A stretch of 27,902 bases of DNA from NCBI GenBank assembly GCA_964623085.1, contig CAZUTO010000023.1, forward strand, positions 1 through 27,902, given 5' to 3'. The notes under the pieces are model-generated. The model did not search any database. It saw nothing but the letters and a program-made list of their open reading frames with translations, and was not told the origin of the DNA. Each line of letters opens with the position of its first letter. Position 1 is the stretch's first letter. This DNA comes from CAZUTO01 sp964623085 (GTDB lineage: Bacteria; Pseudomonadota; Gammaproteobacteria; Pseudomonadales; GM7GCV1). A program made the position numbers and the translations under genes. Below, piece after piece: positions 1 through 7,159 of the stretch.

Positions 1-4
1 TAAG

Positions 5-24
5 TAAAGTATCTATATACTTTA
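5..24. repeat. AT-rich inverted repeat
   Basis: An 8-base perfect inverted repeat (TAAAGTAT and ATACTTTA) flanks a 4-base loop, just upstream of the strong terminator at 32-61. It probably lies in the 3' untranslated region of the gene left of the window. The TAA at bases 1-3 could be that gene's stop codon, but this cannot be tested here. The stem is AT-only apart from one G:C pair, so it is weak. Confidence 0.4.
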
Positions 25-31
25 AGTCATG

Positions 32-61
32 AAAAAGGCGCCTTGAGGCGCCTTTTTTTTT
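32..61 (+). terminator. Strong intrinsic terminator of the gene left of the window
   Basis: An 11-bp perfect stem (AAAAAGGCGCC at 32-42, GGCGCCTTTTT at 47-57) has a TTGA loop and an unbroken T run from 53 to 61. The A run on the left arm gives five T on the other strand, so it may also work weakly in reverse. It closes an unseen upstream transcription unit. From the locus type (pilin accessory gene next to nadC) that unit may be a type IV pilin gene, which is inference. Confidence 0.9.
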
Positions 62-72
62 GGCGGTATAAT
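43..72 (+). promoter_or_regulatory. Sigma-70-type promoter overlapping the terminator, driving the pilin accessory gene
   Basis: A perfect TATAAT lies at 67-72. Eighteen bases upstream is TTGAGG at 43-48, matching TTGACA at four of six positions. The -35 element starts in the loop of the terminator hairpin and runs into its right arm. A start near base 79-80 would leave a leader of about 37 bases before the ATG at 117. The -10 is convincing; the -35 is only reasonable. Confidence 0.6.
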
Positions 73-116
73 CTTATTTCACAGTTTTATGTGTATGCAA
101 TTAGTAGGTTCTCCTA

Positions 117-923
117 ATGTTAGAAAATAGTGCGTCTAGCCCTATCCCTAGTTCCGGCTCCAATCTCAGCACCAGCCTTATAAAAGTAAAATGTGTTGCC
201 GCTCTTGTTCATGGCCTGTTTACTGTTGCTGTGGCAATTGTTACCGGATGGATTGTTTATGGGCTTTGGTATCCAAATGGTTTAGCAGCGCTTTCCGGTG
301 GGGCAGATTTATATAAGCTAATTCTGTTAGTTGAGATTGGGCTTGGCCCGCTTATTAGTTTGGTTATTTTTAACCCAAGCAAACCGAAAAAGGAGCTGTT
401 TCGGGATTACAGCATTGTTGCGCTTGTTCAGTTAAGTGCATTGGCTTATGGTTTTTATGCAGTCTCTATAGTGAGACCGGTATTTTTGGTGTTTGTAAAA
501 GACCGGATAGAGGTAGTCGCGTCAGCGGATTTACTTGATGATGACTTAATGCTTGCAAAAGAGGAACGTTTTGCAAAAAAATCAATTACAGGACCGGTTT
601 TAGTCTGTTACGACAGACCGACAGATTCTGAAGAGCTAACAGATATTATGTTTACCTCCGCAGCTGGCAAAGATGTCCACCGTCGGCCTGAATATTACCG
701 AGACTGCTTGCCTAGTGAATTGAAAGACGTGGCGAAGCCACTCGCTGCGCTGGAGAAAACCTCAGCGGATACAGAAGTGCTAACGCAATATAAATTTGAC
801 CCTAATGATACTGACAATAGGTCACTGCCTATTGTGTATAGCGGTATGTTTTGGAGCCTGATTTTTGCTGATGAAAATGCGGATGAATATCAGGTTATTC
901 CTATGGATTCTTACGGCAAGTAA
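117..923 (+). CDS. TfpX/TfpZ family type IV pilin accessory protein
   Basis: This 268-residue inner-membrane protein resembles the TfpX/TfpZ (FimB-like) accessory proteins, which help assemble or stabilise particular type IV pilin alleles and are usually encoded directly beside the pilin gene. There are three likely membrane segments at about residues 25-50, 65-86 and 98-120. Family-like features are an LWYP motif after the first helix, a GGADLYKLILLVEIGLGPL stretch, FNPSKP before a charged loop, and RPVFLVFVKDR after the third helix. The rest, from about residue 128, is soluble and probably periplasmic. A weak AGG ribosome site sits 9 bases before the ATG. The gene has its own promoter inside the preceding terminator and ends 7 bases from the convergent nadC stop. 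The matching pilin is probably just left of the window. The family call rests on remembered motifs, not a search. Confidence 0.75.
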   Translation: MLENSASSPIPSSGSNLSTSLIKVKCVAALVHGLFTVAVAIVTGWIVYGLWYPNGLAALSGGADLYKLILLVEIGLGPLISLVIFNPSKPKKELFRDYSIVALVQLSALAYGFYAVSIVRPVFLVFVKDRIEVVASADLLDDDLMLAKEERFAKKSITGPVLVCYDRPTDSEELTDIMFTSAAGKDVHRRPEYYRDCLPSELKDVAKPLAALEKTSADTEVLTQYKFDPNDTDNRSLPIVYSGMFWSLIFADENADEYQVIPMDSYGK

Positions 924-930
924 ATTTGGC

Positions 931-1779
931 TTAGTGGGACGGAATTTTCATCGACAAATCAATGGCACGATTGTGTTTTGTGAGTGCGCCCGTTGATAGC
1001 AAGTCAATATTTTTTGGCGGGGTCTGTGAAAGGTTGTCTTTGTCGAGATTGCCAGACATTTCAAATTGAATGCCCGCGGGCTTTAATTTTGTAGCTTCTT
1101 CTAGTGCTGAAGATTCAAAGTTATCGAGCATAACGATATCTGCTTTGGCATCAATGGCTTGTTGAAGTTGCTCGATGGTTTCAACCTCGACCTCTACTAT
1201 TTTACCTGGTGCAAGCTGTCTCGCGTTTTCAACGGCAGCTTTGATGGAATCACAGGCTGCGATATGATTTTCTTTAATCAAATAAGCATCGTATAGACCC
1301 ATGCGGTGGTTATGACAGCCGCCTACCTTCACTGCATATTTTTGCGCACGCCTTAGCCCAGGTAGTGTTTTTCGCGTATCTAAAATCTTGGTATCAGTGC
1401 CTGCGGCCAGTGCAGCGTATTCGCTCGCGGTTGTTGCAGTGCCCATCAGTGTTTGCAGAAAATTCAGCGCAGCGCGTTCACCGGTGAGCAAGGATCGCGT
1501 ATTACCGGATAGTTTTACCAGCTCGTCGTTCGGATTGACCGTTTGTCCTTCTGCTACTAGCCATTCGATTGCAATATTGGCATCAAGCTGCCTAAATACC
1601 TCGTCAAACCAAGGACGACCACAAACGATGGCCGGTTCGCGGGTAATAACGACGGCGTTTGCAGTCTGATTCTCTGGAATGAGCTGTGCGGTGATATCAC
1701 CATCACCAATATCTTCGGATAGCGCAATAGTGACGATAGCTTCGAGATCGGCGAAATAGTCAGGCTTAGAGTGTGTCAT
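931..1779 (-). CDS. nadC: Nicotinate-nucleotide pyrophosphorylase (carboxylating)
   Basis: NadC condenses quinolinate with PRPP to give nicotinate mononucleotide, CO2 and pyrophosphate in de novo NAD synthesis in the cytosol. The 282-residue length is normal. Family motifs appear in order: EDIGDGDIT (22-30), ERAALNFLQ (101-109), TRKTLPGLR (135-143), GGCHNHRMGLYD (153-164), KENH (169-172), EVEVE (196-200), LDNF (218-221), SGN (242-244) and STGALTKH (262-269). These supply the quinolinate- and PRPP-binding Arg, His, Lys, Glu and Asp residues. It starts with ATG and is transcribed away from ampD, from which it is 96 bases distant. In Pseudomonas nadC also lies near pilin and ampD genes, so this is a known neighbourhood. 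There is almost no room for a terminator between its stop and the convergent pilin accessory gene. Confidence 0.96.
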   Translation of the reverse strand: MTHSKPDYFADLEAIVTIALSEDIGDGDITAQLIPENQTANAVVITREPAIVCGRPWFDEVFRQLDANIAIEWLVAEGQTVNPNDELVKLSGNTRSLLTGERAALNFLQTLMGTATTASEYAALAAGTDTKILDTRKTLPGLRRAQKYAVKVGGCHNHRMGLYDAYLIKENHIAACDSIKAAVENARQLAPGKIVEVEVETIEQLQQAIDAKADIVMLDNFESSALEEATKLKPAGIQFEMSGNLDKDNLSQTPPKNIDLLSTGALTKHNRAIDLSMKIPSH

Positions 1780-1844
1780 CTAGTTAGAGTCAGGCATAAG
1801 AATAAGCAGAGCCTATTGTATACGCAGACATTAATAGTTTTCAT

Positions 1845-1872
1845 TTGAAAGTTATTCGTCAATCTATATAAA
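1845..1872 (+). promoter_or_regulatory. Candidate ampD promoter very close to the start codon
   Basis: TTGAAA at 1845-1850 and TATAAA at 1867-1872 are separated by 16 bases. The first ATG of ampD (1876) is only three bases past the -10, so a transcript from this promoter would begin near 1879. If the promoter is real, translation starts at the in-frame ATG 1882 or 1888. The match is moderate and the region is AT-rich, so chance occurrence is possible. Confidence 0.35.
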
Positions 1873-1875
1873 CTA

Positions 1876-2445
1876 ATGGTTATGGATATGGATTCAGGAA
1901 AAATTTGGGTTCAGGGTGCAAAGCGGTATTTGTCGCCTAATTGCGATAAAAGACCACCGCAAACGCGCGTTGATTTACTCGTTATTCACAATATCTCATT
2001 GCCGCCAGAGCAATTTGAGGGCGATTATGTCGAGGATTTTTTCCGCAATCGGTTAGATCCTAGTGCGCACCCTTATTTCAAAGAGATTGCTCACCTATGT
2101 GTTTCATCGCATTTGTATATCAAGCGCGATGGTTCATTGATTCAGTTTGTTCCGCTTTATATGCGCGCTTGGCATGCGGGTGACTCCTGCTGGAAGGATC
2201 GCAGCCGCTGTAATGATTACTCAATAGGCATTGAGATGGAAGGAAGTGATTGTCAGGCCTTTGAAGCCGCACAGTATGAAACACTGGCGTCGGTGACCAA
2301 GCAGATTATGAGGGAGTACCCAGCGATTACCGCTGATCGTATCGTTGGGCATTCGGACATTGCGCCGGATAGAAAGACAGATCCCGGCGAGTTTTTTGAT
2401 TGGGAGCTTTATTTCGCGTCGCTTGATGAAGCAGACGCTGCCTGA
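1876..2445 (+). CDS. ampD: 1,6-anhydro-N-acetylmuramyl-L-alanine amidase AmpD
   Basis: AmpD is a cytosolic zinc amidase that removes the peptide from anhydro-muropeptides during peptidoglycan recycling. Its loss raises AmpR-dependent beta-lactamase in species that have that system. In this 189-residue protein the zinc ligands are H38 (LVIHN), H159 and D169 (GHSDIAPDRKTDPG), with E120 (GIEMEG) and K167 as the catalytic pair. These match H34, H154, D164, E116 and K162 of the Citrobacter enzyme. There is no signal peptide, as expected for the cytosolic form. The start is uncertain: ATGs at 1876, 1882 and 1888 are in frame, none has a clear ribosome site, and a candidate promoter abuts the first. 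The stop is 3 bases from that of the convergent AmpG-type permease, which supplies its substrate. The usual partner ampE is absent. Confidence 0.95.
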   Translation: MVMDMDSGKIWVQGAKRYLSPNCDKRPPQTRVDLLVIHNISLPPEQFEGDYVEDFFRNRLDPSAHPYFKEIAHLCVSSHLYIKRDGSLIQFVPLYMRAWHAGDSCWKDRSRCNDYSIGIEMEGSDCQAFEAAQYETLASVTKQIMREYPAITADRIVGHSDIAPDRKTDPGEFFDWELYFASLDEADAA

Positions 2446-2448
2446 TCT

Positions 2449-3681
2449 TTATTTGTCTTTGCCGTTCCAAGGCGCAACCTTAAACAGCAATAGCATCCCA
2501 GGTATTGCTAGCAGCGCGCAAAGATAGAAAAAACGTTCCCAACCCATATTATCTACTAATACCCCAGTTGTGGCATTAGCCGCTGCTCGCGGTAACGCAG
2601 CCAAAGCGGTGAACAGCGCCAGTTGCGTGGCGGTATGTGCTTTAGAGGTCTCTCTCGCCATAAATGCCACGATGGCGGTTGTGCCTAAACCCACCCCAAG
2701 GTATTCAAAGCCATGCGCGACTCCGAGCATCCAAATGTTGTGGCCGACTCTGGCTAAAATGGCAAATCCTAATATAGACACTACTTGCACAATGCCAAAC
2801 AAGTAGAGTGCTTTGTTGATACCTGTGCGGATCATGATTAAACCGCCAAGAACCCCACCAATTATCGATGACCAAAGTCCGACGAGCTTAGCAACAGTAC
2901 CCACTTCTGTACCGGAAAAACCGAGGTCTTGGTAGAATGGCGTAGAAAGCGCGGTGGCCATATTGTCACCTAGCTTGTACAAAAATATGAAGGCTAGTAT
3001 GTAAAGAGCCTTCGCGTAGCCGCCTCGTGAGAAGAACTCTTTAAATGGGTCAACAACGGCTTCTTGCAATGTACGCGGCGCTGATTCAGCCAGTTCAGGA
3101 TCTTTTATAGAGAGCGTCAAGCCAACCCCAAAAAGCATAAACGCGGCGGTAATAGGAAATACAATTTGCGGAGGAAAACTATCGTAAAGAATCAGCGATA
3201 GCCCACCGGGAATAAGTCCGGAAACTCTATATGCGTTGACGTGTATTGAATTACCGATTCCAAGCTCTTCGTCCGGCAATAGCTCGCGCCGATAGGCATC
3301 GATGGCGATGTCCTGCGTTGCGCTCAAAAAGGCGATGAGACTGCACACTGCCGCAATCCACCACATTTGGCTTGCAGGGCTAAGCTGTGGAAGCAACGCA
3401 ATGCACGGGATGAGTGCAATTTGTGTGACTAGCATCCAAGTACGGCGGCGGCCTACCATCTTTACCCAATAGCGATCGACAAGCGGTGCCCATGCGAATT
3501 TCCAGGTATAGGGTAGGCTGATCAGTGAGAAAAATCCGATCGCAGCTAGGCCGATGTCTTGGTCACGCAGCCACCAGGGGATAAGTTGAATAAGCACGTA
3601 GAGAGGCATGCCGGATGCGAAGCCGGTAAAAATACAAATAAGCATGCGGCGATTTAGTATCGCCCTCCAAAATGTGTTCAT
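2449..3681 (-). CDS. ampG: AmpG-family muropeptide transporter (MFS)
   Basis: This is a major facilitator permease that imports GlcNAc-anhydro-MurNAc peptides from the periplasm for recycling. The N-terminus is typical of AmpG: FTGFASGMPLYVL, then WWLRDQDIGLAAIGFFSL, then SLPYTWKFAWAPLVDRY and GRRRTWML, the MFS loop between helices 2 and 3. A further signature is SATQDIAIDAYRRELL at about 140-155. At 410 residues with roughly 12 membrane helices it is shorter than E. coli AmpG (about 490 residues) and nearer in size to the short AmpP-type paralogues. It could therefore be either functional subtype. The start is ATG at 3681. Its convergent neighbour ampD acts on the imported product, which supports the assignment. 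Confidence 0.88.
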   Translation of the reverse strand: MNTFWRAILNRRMLICIFTGFASGMPLYVLIQLIPWWLRDQDIGLAAIGFFSLISLPYTWKFAWAPLVDRYWVKMVGRRRTWMLVTQIALIPCIALLPQLSPASQMWWIAAVCSLIAFLSATQDIAIDAYRRELLPDEELGIGNSIHVNAYRVSGLIPGGLSLILYDSFPPQIVFPITAAFMLFGVGLTLSIKDPELAESAPRTLQEAVVDPFKEFFSRGGYAKALYILAFIFLYKLGDNMATALSTPFYQDLGFSGTEVGTVAKLVGLWSSIIGGVLGGLIMIRTGINKALYLFGIVQVVSILGFAILARVGHNIWMLGVAHGFEYLGVGLGTTAIVAFMARETSKAHTATQLALFTALAALPRAAANATTGVLVDNMGWERFFYLCALLAIPGMLLLFKVAPWNGKDK

Positions 3682-3835
3682 TCAATGATCTCTAGCTTGA
3701 ATCGCGTTACCCTACACAAGATGCCTATTTGAAGCTATACCGCTTTTTAAACCATACCGATTTTGAAACCATCGTGCTGTAACAACTTGATTTAGGTGCG
3801 GCTGCTTCAAGAAATTTAGAATAAACTGTGAGGAT

Positions 3836-4276
3836 ATGAGATACGTCTTCCTGCTTTTTGTTTTGATGCCTATCCTCGAGATCGCTTTGATTATTCAGGT
3901 GGGTCAGTTTTTCGGCCTCGTGCCGACATTAGCGCTAATTCTAATTACCGCAGCGATAGGCACCTTTTTATTGCAAAGAGAAGGGTTGGCCACCCTGTTT
4001 CGGGCGAAGCAGAAAATAAACTCCGGTGAATTGCCTGCTCATGAGATGGCAGAGGGGATTATGCTGGCCTTTGCTGGCGCACTGTTACTGACGCCTGGCT
4101 TTGTCACAGATATAGTCGGGTTTTTGTTGTTGTCACGAACAATTCGAAAAAAACTGATTCAACAATTTTCGGGTCATTTTCAAGTTGTCGGTTCAAACGA
4201 TGGCTTTACCAATGCTCAAAGCTCCGGTAGTCGGGCTGATTACATTGATGTGGAATACCACCGCGAAGAAAAGTAG
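3836..4276 (+). CDS. fxsA: FxsA family membrane protein
   Basis: FxsA is a small inner-membrane protein first described in E. coli because extra copies relieve F-plasmid exclusion of phage T7; its normal role is unclear. The 146-residue protein begins with the usual LLF-LMP-LEIALIIQVG pattern. It has helices at about residues 3-22, 26-46 and 75-98, with the conserved LLLTPGFVTDIVGFLLL segment in the third. The hydrophilic tail ends in IDVEYHREE, also typical. A GAGG ribosome site lies unusually close (about 2 bases) to the ATG, and no other start fits the family. As in E. coli it stands directly upstream of groES-groEL, separated by 221 bases that hold heat-shock-like promoters. No terminator is visible after it, so read-through into groES is possible. 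Confidence 0.92.
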   Translation: MRYVFLLFVLMPILEIALIIQVGQFFGLVPTLALILITAAIGTFLLQREGLATLFRAKQKINSGELPAHEMAEGIMLAFAGALLLTPGFVTDIVGFLLLSRTIRKKLIQQFSGHFQVVGSNDGFTNAQSSGSRADYIDVEYHREEK

Positions 4277-4321
4277 CTAAGTACGCCTCCAATTTTTTTG
4301 CTTCTTTTTTATCTCTAGGGT

Positions 4322-4348
4322 CTTGAAAAGAGAATCCTTGCCTCAATA
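4322..4348 (+). promoter_or_regulatory. Upstream sigma-32-like promoter candidate for groESL
   Basis: CTTGAAA at 4322-4328 is a perfect match to the heat-shock -35 consensus. CCTCAATA at 4341-4348 follows after a 12-base spacer and matches CCCCATNT at about four of seven fixed positions. It is weaker than the downstream candidate because of the -10 element. Confidence 0.45.
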
Positions 4349-4368
4349 ACGAGAACACCTAAGGTTGT

Positions 4369-4396
4369 CTTGAAGTTTTTCATAGGGCCACCATAA
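4369..4396 (+). promoter_or_regulatory. Sigma-32-like heat-shock promoter for groESL
   Basis: CTTGAAG at 4369-4375 matches six of seven bases of the heat-shock -35 element. After a 13-base spacer, CACCATAA at 4389-4396 matches five of seven fixed bases of CCCCATNT. Spacing and position, about 95 bases of leader before groES, agree with sigma-32 control of groESL in gammaproteobacteria. No CIRCE inverted repeat is present in this gap. Confidence 0.65.
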
Positions 4397-4497
4397 AGAC
4401 AAAAAGCGCTGTACTTTGGTTGTGCCTTAACTATGGCTATGCCTTGGTTGCAGTGAATAATGATTCAATGATCTAAAGAAATAGGAGCAAAAGAGAG

Positions 4498-4791
4498 ATG
4501 AATATTCGTCCACTAAATGATCGCGTTGTGGTTCGTCGCAGTGCTGAGGAAGAGACCTCGGCCGGTGGAATTATTTTGACCGGTTCTGCCAAAGAGAAGC
4601 CAAACCAGGGCGAGGTTGTTGCAGTTGGTCCCGGTAAGACAATGCGCAACGGTGAAGTGCGTGCACTTGCTGTATCCGTTGGCGATACCGTTGTATTTGG
4701 GCGCTATGCCGATAGCAACACAATAAAAGAGGGTGATGATGAGCTCATCATCATGAATGAAAGCGATATTTATGGTGTTGTTGAAGGCTAG
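4498..4791 (+). CDS. groES: Co-chaperonin GroES
   Basis: GroES forms the heptameric lid on the GroEL chamber and drives ATP-dependent protein folding in the cytosol. The 97-residue length is normal. It opens with MNIRPLNDRVVVRR and carries the mobile loop at about residues 17-33, EETSAGGIILTGSAKEKP, with the hydrophobic IIL tripeptide that binds GroEL. The close, DELIIMNESDIYGVVEG, is typical. An AGGAG ribosome site lies at 4483-4487, ten bases before the ATG. It is followed 87 bases later by groEL in one operon and preceded by two heat-shock-like promoters, so induction by heat or protein misfolding is expected. Confidence 0.98.
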   Translation: MNIRPLNDRVVVRRSAEEETSAGGIILTGSAKEKPNQGEVVAVGPGKTMRNGEVRALAVSVGDTVVFGRYADSNTIKEGDDELIIMNESDIYGVVEG

Positions 4792-4878
4792 TTCCTTTGC
4801 CTTAACCTAAAGGCTAGCGCCTTTATTGAAACTGATATCGAAACTGATTGAACAAAGAATATTTGAGGAATAGAAATC

Positions 4879-6528
4879 ATGGCAGCTAAAGAAGTTAAAT
4901 TTGGTGATGCAGCCCGCCAAGGCATGCTTGCTGGTGTAAATACTCTAGCTAACGCAGTAAAAGTAACACTAGGCCCTAAAGGTCGTAATGTTGTTCTGGA
5001 CAAGTCTTTCGGTGCGCCGACAGTGACAAAAGACGGTGTGTCTGTAGCCAAAGAAATCGAATTGGAAGATAAGTTCGAAAATATGGGTGCGCAAATGGTG
5101 AAAACCGTTGCATCTAAAGCATCGGACGATGCTGGTGACGGCACTACTACTGCCACTGTATTGGCTCAGGCCATTGTGATTGAAGGTCTAAAGTCTGTTG
5201 CAGCGGGTATGAACCCAATGGATCTTAAGCGTGGTATCGACAAAGCGGTGAGCTCTGCCGTAAAAGCGATACAAGATGCAGCCACCCCTTGTACTGATAC
5301 AAAAGCGATCGCTCAGGTTGGTACTATCTCTGCAAACAGCGATAACGCTGTGGGCGATATCATTGCGGAAGCAATGGAGAAGGTAGGTAAAGAAGGCGTT
5401 ATTACGGTTGAAGAAGGTAATAGCCTTGAGAATGAGCTAGACGTGGTTGAAGGTATGCAGTTTGACCGTGGTTACCTCTCTCCTTACTTCATTAATAACC
5501 AAGACAGTATGTCTACAGAGTTAGAAAGCCCTTTCATCCTTATGGTTGATAAGAAAATCTCTAACATCCGTGAATTGCTTCCATTGCTTGAGCAAGTAGC
5601 AAAAGCTAGCCGTCCTTTGCTTGTTATTGCAGAAGATGTTGAAGGCGAAGCGCTTGCAACACTGGTTGTAAACAACATGCGTGGAATCGTAAAAGTGGCT
5701 GCTTGTAAAGCGCCTGGCTTTGGCGACCGCCGCAAAGCGATGCTGCAAGACATCGCGATTCTGACTGGTGGTCAAGTAATTGCCGAAGAAGTGGGTATGG
5801 ATTTAGAGACTGCAACGCTTGAGCATCTTGGTGAAGCCAAGCGTGTTACGCTGACCAAAGATGAAACAATCATCATTGATGGTGCAGGTACCGCTGACGA
5901 GATCCAAGCACGTGTTGCTTCTATTCGTGTCCAAATCGAAGATACATCTTCTGATTACGACCGCGAGAAGCTTCAAGAGCGTGTGGCCAAACTTGCTGGC
6001 GGCGTAGCCGTTATCAAAGTGGGTGCAGCTACTGAAGTTGAAATGAAAGAGAAGAAAGCACGTGTTGAAGATTCGCTTCACGCGACTCGTGCTGCGGTAG
6101 AAGAAGGCGTGGTTGCAGGCGGTGGTGTTGCACTTGTTCGCGCACTGCAGGCTGTTGAAGGCTTAACAGGCGATAACGAAGACCAAAATATTGGTATTGC
6201 GATCGCTCAGCGTTCAATGGAAGCACCTCTGCGTCAAATCGTTGCTAACGCCGGTGAAGAAGGCTCTGTCGTTCTTGATAAAGTGAAACAAGGCAAAGGC
6301 AGTTTCGGTTACAACGCAGGCTCTGGTGAGTATGGTGATATGATCGAAATGGGTATTCTTGATCCAGCTAAAGTGACACGTACTGCACTGCAAGCTGCTG
6401 GTTCGGTCGCTGGTCTGATGATCACTACTGAAGCCATGGTTGCTGAGGCACCACAAGAAGCTGCTGCTCCTGCGATGCCTGATATGGGTGGTATGGGCGG
6501 CATGGGTGGTATGGGCGGCATGATGTAG
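4879..6528 (+). CDS. groEL: Chaperonin GroEL
   Basis: GroEL is the ATP-driven double-ring chaperonin of the cytosol. All parts of the 549-residue protein are present. The equatorial nucleotide site has TLGPKGRNVVL (30-40), D52 and GDGTT (86-90). The apical substrate-binding domain is in the middle. The family signature AAVEEGVVAGGG is near residues 405-416. The C-terminus is the flexible GGM repeat tail (MGGMGGMGGMGGMM). The GAGGAA ribosome site at 4865-4870 gives good spacing to the ATG at 4879. The gene shares the groES promoter region and ends in a strong terminator 24 bases after the stop. No second chaperonin copy is seen in this window. Confidence 0.99.
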   Translation: MAAKEVKFGDAARQGMLAGVNTLANAVKVTLGPKGRNVVLDKSFGAPTVTKDGVSVAKEIELEDKFENMGAQMVKTVASKASDDAGDGTTTATVLAQAIVIEGLKSVAAGMNPMDLKRGIDKAVSSAVKAIQDAATPCTDTKAIAQVGTISANSDNAVGDIIAEAMEKVGKEGVITVEEGNSLENELDVVEGMQFDRGYLSPYFINNQDSMSTELESPFILMVDKKISNIRELLPLLEQVAKASRPLLVIAEDVEGEALATLVVNNMRGIVKVAACKAPGFGDRRKAMLQDIAILTGGQVIAEEVGMDLETATLEHLGEAKRVTLTKDETIIIDGAGTADEIQARVASIRVQIEDTSSDYDREKLQERVAKLAGGVAVIKVGAATEVEMKEKKARVEDSLHATRAAVEEGVVAGGGVALVRALQAVEGLTGDNEDQNIGIAIAQRSMEAPLRQIVANAGEEGSVVLDKVKQGKGSFGYNAGSGEYGDMIEMGILDPAKVTRTALQAAGSVAGLMITTEAMVAEAPQEAAAPAMPDMGGMGGMGGMGGMM

Positions 6529-6551
6529 TTTCCGAAACGCCTATAAGTGTT

Positions 6552-6581
6552 AAAAAAGGCCCGCTTATGCGGGTCTTTTTT
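6552..6581 (+). terminator. Intrinsic terminator of groESL
   Basis: The hairpin has arms 6552-6564 and 6569-6581, with a TTAT loop and a GC-rich core GGCCCGC paired to GCGGGTC (one G:U pair). The A-rich left arm pairs with six T on the right. It lies 24 bases after the groEL stop codon. Confidence 0.9.
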
Positions 6582-6690
6582 ATGCCCATTTTTTTATACC
6601 GCTGAGCTTGCAAAGCTTCAATCGTGCTAGACCCAGAGATTGTCAGAAAGTAAGCTAGAAGTTCTTTTGGATTCAATACAGGTGGCTATG

Positions 6691-7110
6691 ATGACTCATT
6701 TGATACGAATTGGTTCGAAACTACTGGCACTGACATCCTTTGTTTTTTTATTAGTGCCGTCCTTTAGCTCGGCACACCATGGTTGGGGTGGCTATAACGA
6801 CGATGTGGATTCTCGTTTTACCGTGACTGAATTGCGTTTAGGTAATGCTCACGACCACTTGACCGCAGTGGATGCTGAAGGCAAAGAGTGGGATCTAGTG
6901 CTCGCTACGCCGACGCGTAATCGGCGCCTAGGCTTTGATGAGGAAACATTGGCTATTGGTGATGAAATTGATCTACTAGGCCGTTTACATCCAACAAAAG
7001 CTGAAATAAAAGTGCACTGTATTTATATAGAAGAAGAAGTGCTTTACACCTATTACGACTTTGACGGCACCACGAGCCTGTCTAAGCACAGCGATAGGGA
7101 TCAGTGTTAG
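6691..7110 (+). CDS. Exported DUF6152-like protein with His-His mature N-terminus
   Basis: This is a small secreted protein of unknown function. The start is set at the ATG at 6691 because AGGTGG (6680-6685) sits 5 bases before it; the reading frame stays open upstream to 6640 but without a ribosome site there. The 139-residue product has a clear signal peptide ending VPSFSSA, so the predicted mature protein begins HHGWGGYNDD. The rest is a compact beta-rich domain. It includes RLGNAHDHLTAVDAEGKEWDLVLATP, RNRRLGFDEETLAIGDEIDLLGR and a C-terminal strand with a tyrosine-rich stretch. That layout resembles my memory of DUF6152 proteins (signal peptide, AHH start, N-x-H motif, small-molecule-like OB or beta barrel). 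No function is known. It follows the groEL terminator, so it is probably transcribed separately, and it precedes a hairpin and cfa. Confidence 0.65.
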   Translation: MTHLIRIGSKLLALTSFVFLLVPSFSSAHHGWGGYNDDVDSRFTVTELRLGNAHDHLTAVDAEGKEWDLVLATPTRNRRLGFDEETLAIGDEIDLLGRLHPTKAEIKVHCIYIEEEVLYTYYDFDGTTSLSKHSDRDQC

Positions 7111-7159
7111 GAAACGCCTGAGTACGTAGTATTTTTCACCATATAGTCTGAACAAGTCG

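Noticed and set aside
4277..4497. CIRCE element upstream of groES
   Set aside because: The inverted repeat TTAGCACTC-N9-GAGTGCTAA was looked for and is not there. Heat-shock sigma-type elements explain the region better.
5484..6676. Several long open frames opposite groEL
   Set aside because: They are antisense shadows produced by the codon bias of groEL. None has family-like sequence or a ribosome site.
6640..6690. Upstream extension of the DUF6152-like gene
   Set aside because: It has no ribosome site and would bury the signal peptide. AGGTGG before the ATG at 6691 supports the shorter form.
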